A DNA stretch of 64,000 nt from Acidobacteriota bacterium (lineage in GTDB: Bacteria > Acidobacteriota > Terriglobia > Terriglobales > Acidobacteriaceae): contig JAJZVX010000019.1 of the NCBI GenBank assembly GCA_021846985.1, positions 1-64,000 of the forward strand, read 5' to 3'. This document shows positions 55,200 through 61,708 of this stretch, one piece after another. Below the pieces are notes generated by a model. That model made no database searches and was not told where the DNA came from. It saw only the letters and a program-made list of their open reading frames with translations. Made by a program: the position numbers and the translations under genes. Position 1 is the stretch's first letter. Each line of letters opens with the position of its first letter.

Positions 55200-55586
55200 T
55201 ATCACGTTGTTTTCATCTCCGAATGCCGCCGCAAGGTACGGTGCGGACCGTTGCGAAGGCACTAGGGCGAGGTGTGGCGCAAGCCGGCTGGGCAGAAAAA
55301 CGAGCCGGATTTCAGAAGGCCATCGCGGGCCGACCATGTGCGCCTGTCGATCGCGATCCGGCCCCAGTATGCGTTGCCGCAAGTGGCGGGGTTCATGAAG
55401 AGCAAGAGCGTGATGCCCTAGGCGCGGGTACATGGAGAGCGGAAGCAAGATCACACCGGGCAAGACTTCGGGGTTCGGGGCCGCTTTGTGTCAACCGTGG
55501 GCCGGGATGAAGCAACGATTCGCGACTGCATTCGCACGCGGGGGCAGGAAGACCAGCGCGTGGACCAGATGAACCTGCGGCCATGA
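55200..55586 (+). mobile_element. IS200/IS605-type Y1 transposase relic (TnpA pseudogene)
   Basis: Read in one frame from 55200, with two TAG stops (55263-55265 and 55419-55421), the sequence matches IS200-type TnpA over its length: YHVVFISECRRK, LRRH then stop, ADHVRLSIAIRPQYALPQV, AGFMKSKSVMP then stop, ARVHGERKQDHTGQDFGVRG, RFVSTVGRDEATIRDCIR and EDQRVDQMNLRP. The HUH motif, normally HVH, is HVR, and the helix with the catalytic Tyr (normally IREYIR) reads IRDCIR, so the enzyme is dead by stops and by lost active-site residues. The intact protein would be about 130-150 residues. Confidence 0.85.
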
Positions 55587-55618
55587 CCGGCCGCTGTCAG
55601 GCGGCTCACATCGAGAAG

Positions 55619-55635
55619 CCCCGGTCCGGCCGGGG
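55619..55635. repeat. GC-rich hairpin right of the IS200-like relic
   Basis: CCCCGG and CCGGGG with loop TCCGG, 33 bases after the relic's last stop. IS200/IS605 ends carry such hairpins, so it is a candidate right end. It could also be a terminator, since a C/T-rich stretch follows. Confidence 0.4.
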
Positions 55636-55748
55636 GTGTCTCACTCCCCCCCGCGATAAACAGGGTTCGCCTCGCCGATTCGCCTTGTCCGTGGGCTATA
55701 GTGGAGTCTAACGTCTCGTTCATTCGCATAGCGGAGGGTTGCAGCCAC

Positions 55749-56489
55749 TTGGCAGGTATTCTCTTCATCATCTCGGCGCCATCCGGTTCGGGCAAGAGCA
55801 CGCTCGTGAGTGAAGTGCGCAAGCAACTGACCGGCATCGACTTCTCTGTCTCCTGGACCACGCGCGCCCCCCGCGGCTCGGAGCAGGACGGCCGCGAATA
55901 TCACTTCACCACCCGGGAAAACTTTCTCCAGATGATCGCCGCCGGGGAGTTCCTCGAGTATGCCGAAGTCTTTGGCAACTTCTACGGCACCTCGCGCCGT
56001 TCGCTCGAACAGGCCCGCGCTGTCCATCACGACCTGCTTCTGGACATCGACGTTCAAGGCGCCGCCCAGGTGCGCGCCGCCCTGGCCGAGGCGGTCAGCA
56101 TATTCGTGTTACCTCCCAATCCCAAGGTTCTTCGTACCCGCCTTCGCAATCGCAGCCGGGCCGAGGGCCATGCAGACGAAGCCGAACTCTACCGCCGTCT
56201 CTCCGAAGCCAGCAAGGAGATTGAGAATTACAAGGAATACGGCTATATTCTGGTCAACGACATTCTGGACCGGGCCGTGGCGCAACTGGAGGCCATTGTG
56301 CAGGCGGAACGCTTCTACCGCAATGGCGAGCCCATCGCTTACCGCCCGGGACGGGTGTTGGAGGTAGCTGCGGCTTGCCGCCAGTCCAATGCGCAAGACC
56401 GTCTTCAACCCGTGCTGGAGGCATTCGGCATCATCTCATCCGAAGGCCAGCCACAGCTGAACTTTGACGAGGATCACGATGACGATTGA
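55749..56489 (+). CDS. gmk: Guanylate kinase
   Basis: 246 residues. Phosphorylates GMP to GDP. The P-loop IISAPSGSGKSTL, the GMP-binding TTRAPRGSEQDGREYHF and the lid RLRNRSRAEGHADEAELYRR are intact. The C-terminal about 40 residues, ending EDHDDD, exceed the usual length. A start at TTG 55749 fits GGAGGG ten bases upstream. A GTG at 55701 lies within TATAGT, which looks like a -10 box. It overlaps rpoZ by 11 bases and heads the gmk-rpoZ-coaBC string common in bacteria. Confidence 0.93.
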   Translation: MAGILFIISAPSGSGKSTLVSEVRKQLTGIDFSVSWTTRAPRGSEQDGREYHFTTRENFLQMIAAGEFLEYAEVFGNFYGTSRRSLEQARAVHHDLLLDIDVQGAAQVRAALAEAVSIFVLPPNPKVLRTRLRNRSRAEGHADEAELYRRLSEASKEIENYKEYGYILVNDILDRAVAQLEAIVQAERFYRNGEPIAYRPGRVLEVAAACRQSNAQDRLQPVLEAFGIISSEGQPQLNFDEDHDDD

Positions 56490-56709
56490 AACCGAATTCG
56501 ATTCGAACTACCGCAAGGTTCTGGTCGCTGCCCGGCGTGCCCGCCAGATTCAGAGCGGATCTACCGCGCTGGTGTCCTCCCAATCGAACAAACCCTGCCG
56601 CATCGCGCAGGAAGAGATCGATGCCGGCAAAATCGCCTACGTCAAAACTCAGGATGAAGTCGTCAAGCCCCTCGTCGAGGGTCCTGCCGTGCCCATTCTG
56701 ATGAGTTGA
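56479..56709 (+). CDS. rpoZ: RNA polymerase omega subunit
   Basis: 76 residues starting at the ATG inside the end of gmk. Recognised by the short fold with SNYRKVLVAARRARQIQSG and CRIAQEEIDAGKIAY, and by its place between gmk and coaBC. Omega helps assemble and stabilise RNA polymerase. Confidence 0.85.
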   Translation: MTIETEFDSNYRKVLVAARRARQIQSGSTALVSSQSNKPCRIAQEEIDAGKIAYVKTQDEVVKPLVEGPAVPILMS

Positions 56710-56737
56710 GCGCCTCAAAAGACGCTACAATCGAGCC

Positions 56738-58057
56738 ATGAGGGTTATTGTCGGCGTTTGCGGCGGCATTGCGGCCTACAAGGCGGCTGAACTGGTACGG
56801 GCACTGCAGCGCCAGGCCATTGAAGTCCATGTGGTCATGACGGAGGCGGCCTGCCGTTTCATTCAACCTCTTACCTTTGCCGCTCTTACGGGCCACAAAG
56901 TCCTCACCAGTCTTTGGGACGACACGGGAACCGGACCAACCGCCTACGGCACGACCGATCAAAATGGTATTGAGCACATTGCCGAAGCCCAGTGGGCCGA
57001 TGCGCTCGTGGTTGCTCCGGCCACCGCCAACACGTTGGCCAAGTTTGCCCGCGGCATGGCAGACGACTTTCTCTCTACCCTCTACCTTGCCACTGCGGCG
57101 CCTGTTCTCGTGGCGCCGGCCATGAACGTTAATATGTGGAAGCATCCCGCCACCCAGGCCAACCTGGCGATTCTGCGCGACCGCGGCGTGCACATCGTCG
57201 AGCCCGGCACCGGCGAGCTTGCCTGCGGCATGGTGGGTGCCGGGCGCATGGCCGAGCCCGCGTCCATTGCCAATGCCGTCCTCGGCGTCCTGGGCCACCG
57301 CAATGACCTTGCCGGCGAAGTCATCCTTGTTACTGCCGGCGGCACGCGCGAAGCCCTCGACCCGGTTCGCTTCCTGGGCAACCGCTCCAGCGGCAAGATG
57401 GGCTATGCCATTGCCGACGCGGCCCAGAGCCGCGGCGCGCGCGTTATCCTCGTCAGCGGTCCGACGAGTCTGTATCCTCCTGCTCATTGTGAGCTCGTCA
57501 AGGTGGTCACGGCAGATCAGATGCGCACGGCTGTTCTCGACCGCCTCTGCGACGCGACTCTGGTCGTGAAGGCAGCGGCGGTCGCCGACTACCGCCCTGT
57601 CGCTGTCTCTGAGCAGAAGCTCAAACGCACAGGTTCTCTCACTCTGGAGCTTACGCCCACCGAGGATATTCTTGCCGAAGTCGTTCGCCGCCGCCGTCCG
57701 GGTCAGCTCATTGTGGGCTTTGCGGCCGAGACCGAGAACCGCATGGAAAATGGCCGCGCCAAGCTTCTCCGCAAGGGTGCCGACGCCATTGTTGTCAACG
57801 ACGTTTCCGGCGACCGTATCGGCATTGAAGCGGACGCCAACGCAGCTACCTTTCTGACGCTCTCCACCGCTGTCGAACTGCCCGAGATGCCCAAGCGCCA
57901 ACTCGCCGACCGTATTCTCGACGAGATCCTCGCCCTCCGTCGTCCTCGTCAGGTTCTCGTCGAGATCGACGAAAAGGAAGACCAGAAATCTCGCCAGGAC
58001 CTCTCTCTTCATTCGTCGGGCCCGGCTTCTGCCCGCCGGATTGTCATGGAGAGCTAG
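56738..58057 (+). CDS. coaBC: Bifunctional phosphopantothenoylcysteine decarboxylase/synthetase
   Basis: 439 residues. Two steps of coenzyme A synthesis in one protein. The CoaC flavin domain has VCGGIAAYKAAELVRAL, the catalytic His in EHIAEAQWADA, APAMNVNMWKHPA and the Cys in GELACGMVGAGRM. The CoaB part has VTAGGTREALDPVRFLGNRS and later KGADAIVVNDVS. The acpS product at 46883 uses the CoA made here. Confidence 0.96.
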   Translation: MRVIVGVCGGIAAYKAAELVRALQRQAIEVHVVMTEAACRFIQPLTFAALTGHKVLTSLWDDTGTGPTAYGTTDQNGIEHIAEAQWADALVVAPATANTLAKFARGMADDFLSTLYLATAAPVLVAPAMNVNMWKHPATQANLAILRDRGVHIVEPGTGELACGMVGAGRMAEPASIANAVLGVLGHRNDLAGEVILVTAGGTREALDPVRFLGNRSSGKMGYAIADAAQSRGARVILVSGPTSLYPPAHCELVKVVTADQMRTAVLDRLCDATLVVKAAAVADYRPVAVSEQKLKRTGSLTLELTPTEDILAEVVRRRRPGQLIVGFAAETENRMENGRAKLLRKGADAIVVNDVSGDRIGIEADANAATFLTLSTAVELPEMPKRQLADRILDEILALRRPRQVLVEIDEKEDQKSRQDLSLHSSGPASARRIVMES

Positions 58058-58059
58058 CT

Positions 58060-58977
58060 TTGTCTCCGCTCGACCCGGTTTTCCAGCAGGCTCTTCTGGC
58101 GCGCATCCGCTTCTATCGCGAGCTTGGCATCGCCGATTTCTACCGCCGTCCCCTCGATCCTGCCCTCCTGGCGCGCTTCACTGTGCCGGCCTCGGGTCCG
58201 CAGGCGCTTTTGGAGGCCGCGGTCAGCGGGGAAGGGGATGGAGCGCTCGCGCAAGGCGCCACGGCCTCTGCGCCCGCCGTGTTTGCTCCTGAGCAGCCCG
58301 CAGCCAGCAGTGTTTCATCCCACATTTTCCTGGAGGAACCTCAAATTCCACCCCGCAAACCCTTTTTCGCGCCTCCTCAGCCCGCTGCCCCCATTGCGCC
58401 GGCCGATCGCAGCGCCGCCCTTCAGCTCATTCGCGACGAGATAGGCGACTGTTCCCGCTGCCCGCTGCACCGCGGACGTAACAAGCTCGTCTTTGCCGAT
58501 GGCGACCCCAATGCCCGCCTCATGTTTGTCGGCGAAGGCCCCGGTGCCGACGAGGACGCGCAGGGCCTGCCCTTCGTCGGGCGTGCCGGCCAACTCCTCA
58601 ATAACATGATTGCTGCCATGGGTCTGCGCCGCGAACAGGTTTACATCGCCAACATTGTCAAGTGCCGCCCGCCGGGCAATCGCACGCCGGAACCGGAAGA
58701 GGCCAACACCTGCGTGCCTTTCCTCTTCCGCCAGATCGACATTGTTCGCCCTCAGGTGCTTGTTGCGCTCGGCGCCACGGCGGCAACGTATCTGCTTGGC
58801 TCGCGCCAGCCGCTGGCTGGCCTCCGTGGCCACGTTCACGCAGTTCGCGGAACCCAGCTCATCGTTACCTATCACCCTGCCTACCTGCTCCGCGACCCCC
58901 GCCAGAAAAAAGAAGCCTGGGCCGACCTGCAGATTGCCATGAAGGAGCTGGGACTGAAGGTTCCGGGACGCGCATGA
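58060..58977 (+). CDS. Uracil-DNA glycosylase, family 4 (iron-sulfur)
   Basis: 305 residues, starting at a TTG two bases after the coaBC stop. The catalytic domain fills the last 200: Fe-S cysteines in CSRCPLHRGRN and later KCRPPGNRTPEPEEANTC, motif 1 GEGPGADEDAQGLPFVGRAG and motif 2 VTYHPAYLLRD. It removes uracil from DNA. The first about 100 residues are Pro/Ala-rich and not conserved; some relatives share such an extension. Confidence 0.92.
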   Translation: MSPLDPVFQQALLARIRFYRELGIADFYRRPLDPALLARFTVPASGPQALLEAAVSGEGDGALAQGATASAPAVFAPEQPAASSVSSHIFLEEPQIPPRKPFFAPPQPAAPIAPADRSAALQLIRDEIGDCSRCPLHRGRNKLVFADGDPNARLMFVGEGPGADEDAQGLPFVGRAGQLLNNMIAAMGLRREQVYIANIVKCRPPGNRTPEPEEANTCVPFLFRQIDIVRPQVLVALGATAATYLLGSRQPLAGLRGHVHAVRGTQLIVTYHPAYLLRDPRQKKEAWADLQIAMKELGLKVPGRA

Positions 58978-59207
58978 GCGCGGCCAATCCGGTCTCAAAG
59001 GGTATGCAGCTCCCCCGCGACAAGGCTCAGGATCACCGTAAAACGGCGATTTTCCGGTGGGGAACGGGCTGGCCCAAGTGTCAAAAATCTCTCTTACCAG
59101 ATTGGGCTTGATTGGGCGGGCTGAAACGTGGCGGGATCAGCCCCATCCCTACCCTCTGTTGCCGCGAATCAAAGTTGCAGCCTTTTCAGGAAGTGCCCGC
59201 TCCTGGT

Positions 59208-59226
59208 AGGAATGATAATCATCCTC
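59208..59226 (+). promoter_or_regulatory. Fur-box-like palindrome
   Basis: The stretch around AATGATAATCAT (59211-59222) matches 14 of 19 positions of the classical Fur box. A second arm, ATTATCAT (59237-59244), is the inverse of ATGATAAT at 59212-59219. It lies 26 bases before the ATG of the AAA ATPase gene, a fitting place for an operator, and is A+T-rich against its surroundings. Confidence 0.45.
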
Positions 59227-59251
59227 TTTGTGGTTAATTATCATCCGAACG

Positions 59252-59899
59252 ATGGCTGATTATGGGCGTATGATCCATCGCCACCTTGCCGGCCCCTTGC
59301 GAGATGCGCTCGCCGATACGCCAGCCGTGCTGATCAACGGTGCTCGCCAGACGGGAAAGAGCACTCTGGTCCAATCAACCGACTTGGCCTCACAGGATCG
59401 ACAGTATCTGACCTTCGATGATCCCGGCATCGTTGCCGCCGCCAGACGCGATCCCAACGGCTTCATCGCCGGCCTGAACCTGCCGGTCACACTCGACGAG
59501 ATTCAACACGTTCCCGAGTTGTTCCCCGTGATCAAAGCCGCCATCGAGCGCCTGAAGACAGAAGGCAGCTTGGCAGGCTCGGTTCTCGATAATTTCGTGC
59601 TCATGGAATTGCGAAAGCAGTGCAGTTGGAGCGCGATCCGGCCGGAGCTATTTTACTGGCGGACAGCGTCCGGCCAGGAGGTCGATTTCGTCATCGAGGA
59701 TCGCACGGGGAAAGTGGTGGGAATCGATGTGAAACCGGCGGCAACGCTGGGAAGCAACGACGTGCGCGGCTTAAAGGCGTTGGCAGACGCCGTCGGAAAA
59801 AGCTGGGTCCGCGGAGTCGTGCTCTATCCCGGAACCGAGGTCATTCCGTTTGCCGCCAATCTGCACGGAGTACCTTTGAAGAGCCTATGGTCCGAATAA
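59252..59899 (+). pseudogene. AAA_14/DUF4143-type ATPase with large internal deletion
   Basis: The N-terminal part is typical: PAVLINGARQTGKSTLVQS (P-loop) and VTLDEIQHVPELFPVIKAAI (Walker B). The C-terminal part is the PD-(D/E)XK-like DUF4143 end: LDNFVLMELRKQ, FYWRTASGQEVDFVIEDRTG, VVGIDVK. Between them, after IERLKTEGSLAG, the lid of the ATPase and the start of DUF4143, normally some 150-200 residues, are gone without breaking the frame. The result is 215 residues against about 400 in relatives. It is unlikely to work as an ATPase. Confidence 0.75.
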
Positions 59900-59995
59900 C
59901 GGATCCTTCTCGCAAGTCCCGTTTCGGCTTGGCCGTCTTTCCTCGATCGGGCGCGCCAGCGGTGGGCGGACAAGACGAAATCGTAACCCGAGTGT

Positions 59996-61069
59996 TCACA
60001 CTCCGCGACTTCGACGCGCAGCTTTATCATGTGCGGATGGAGCCAGTTTTGCCTTCGCGGTTTTCTTCACAGGTTTCGGAGGAAGCTGATTGCCATTGCG
60101 ATCCTGTGACCGCATTCTCTCCCTGGCGTCCCGCCAGCGCTTGAGCTGCGCCTCCGCGATGCGTCTCCTCGCCGCCGCGGTGAGCGTCTTGCGCCGTGAT
60201 CCGGCAGATTGGCCTCTGACCGCTGGCCTTATTTCTGACGCGCTCCCAACGCCGGTGGGGACTGCTTTCTTCTTTTTCGTCCCAGTTGCGGCGGCCTTCT
60301 TGCTGCGCGGCGATTTAGCCGGAATTCGCTGCTGGGCATCGCCCGTTTCGCCTTCGGTCTCCAGTTCGATGCCGAAGACATCGGCCAATTGATCCTTGGC
60401 GATCGTCTTCCTGCCCGCGCCTTTCAACTTGGGCGCAGGCTGGCCGGCTTGTGCGATCAAGTCAAGATGATCCACCTGCCTCAGCTTGAACAGAAGCTGG
60501 GGTTCGTGATCGAGGCGGTTGCCAACGCCGTACAGCGTGGCGGCGATATGCTTGCACATGCCTGCCCAGTCGGGGCAGGAACAGGACATCTCGATCTCCG
60601 CGGGCGCCGGGAAGAGGCCGCAGTCCCGGCTGGTCACGACGGACATAACACTTGTAGAGAGCCGTCCCTGCAATAGCTCCACCACCGTGCCGATCCCGGC
60701 GCCGCACTGTTGTTTGAGTTTCTTCCAGCGGGGCGCGGCCAGCGGCCGAACCTTGATGGCGATGCGATAGAGGCTCGATCCGCTGACCATGGACGTAATC
60801 TTGCCCGGCTCGATCTGGAGATCGACCACCGAACCGTTGCGAACGTAGGTGCGACCGCGCGGCAGACGATTCGAGAAATCGCTGTACGACTCCAGGTTGT
60901 CGCACCAGGCTTTGCCCCAGAAGGTGGAAGCGATGGCGCGGCCCGCGATCTCGACCGGCGACACCTGCCTGCCTTTTGCAGCCATCCGCCTAACCTCGCG
61001 TAGCGCGTTGGCCCGCCGCTTCGCTACAGGAACATACGGGCGATACCCCCATCCACCACCCCAACCCAT
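59996..61069 (-). CDS. SWIM zinc-finger protein
   Basis: About 357 residues; GAGGG precedes the ATG ending 61069. The N-terminus is Gly/Trp/Tyr-rich (MGWGGGWGYRPYVPVAKRRA). The central part holds IASTFWGKAWCDNLESY and NRLPRGRTYVRNGSV. The SWIM motif is MSCSCPDWAGMCKHIAA (CxC...CxH). A long Lys/Arg-rich tail with TGTKKKKAVP and KPVKKTAKAK suggests nucleic acid binding. Such proteins are often encoded beside SNF2 helicases, as here at 61709, and probably work with them. A longer frame reaching 61486 runs antisense to the YkgJ-like gene and is not used. Confidence 0.85.
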   Translation of the reverse strand: MGWGGGWGYRPYVPVAKRRANALREVRRMAAKGRQVSPVEIAGRAIASTFWGKAWCDNLESYSDFSNRLPRGRTYVRNGSVVDLQIEPGKITSMVSGSSLYRIAIKVRPLAAPRWKKLKQQCGAGIGTVVELLQGRLSTSVMSVVTSRDCGLFPAPAEIEMSCSCPDWAGMCKHIAATLYGVGNRLDHEPQLLFKLRQVDHLDLIAQAGQPAPKLKGAGRKTIAKDQLADVFGIELETEGETGDAQQRIPAKSPRSKKAAATGTKKKKAVPTGVGSASEIRPAVRGQSAGSRRKTLTAAARRRIAEAQLKRWRDARERMRSQDRNGNQLPPKPVKKTAKAKLAPSAHDKAARRSRGV

Positions 61070-61177
61070 CGAAAAACCCTCGCTAAGAACTTTGTACATC
61101 GCGCGCGCAGGGAGCATGAGGAAAACACGGCTGGAATTCGGCTTGCATTCCGCTGCAGGGCGAGCCATCTTGTCGGT

Positions 61178-61690
61178 ATGGCCGTCGATCTCATTCAAAT
61201 CCGTGCGCTTGCAGAGCGAAAGGAAGAGGAGAACTGGAAGTTTCGCCAGTTCGTAAAATTCGGGTGCAAGCTCAAAGAGAAAGAGATGGACCGGCAGGTT
61301 TGGGAAACCACGAAGCGCGTCTGGGCCGGCATCGATTGCACAGCCTGCGCCAATTGCTGCCGCGAGGTCCGGCCGACGTTTAGCGAGGAAGAGGTGAACC
61401 GCCTCGCTGCGCGTCTGGGAACGACGCCCCTGCAGTTGATTGATACGTATCTGGAGCCGAACGGAGATGACGATAATCCCTGGCAAACGCGGACCAGCCC
61501 ATGCCCGTTCTTAAAGGACAACCGCTGCAGCGTGTATGAAGACCGTCCTGCCGACTGCAAAGGGTATCCGTATCTCTATGAGCCGGGGTTTTCGTCGCGC
61601 ACAATGGCGATGATTGAACGGACATTCACCTGCCCAATCGTCTATGAGGTGATCGAAGAGCTGAAGCGATCATGGGGCTTTGCGCGGTGA
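61178..61690 (+). CDS. YkgJ-family cysteine-cluster protein
   Basis: 170 residues. Cysteines are arranged as in YkgJ-like zinc or iron cluster proteins: DCTACANCCREVRP, then CPFLKDNRCSVYEDRPADC and FTCPIV. The function of the family is unknown. The N-terminal 45 residues are helical and charged. The gene runs between the SWIM and helicase genes but in the opposite direction, so it does not share their transcript. Confidence 0.83.
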   Translation: MAVDLIQIRALAERKEEENWKFRQFVKFGCKLKEKEMDRQVWETTKRVWAGIDCTACANCCREVRPTFSEEEVNRLAARLGTTPLQLIDTYLEPNGDDDNPWQTRTSPCPFLKDNRCSVYEDRPADCKGYPYLYEPGFSSRTMAMIERTFTCPIVYEVIEELKRSWGFAR

Positions 61691-61708
61691 AAGCGGCGCT
61701 GAAGAGAG

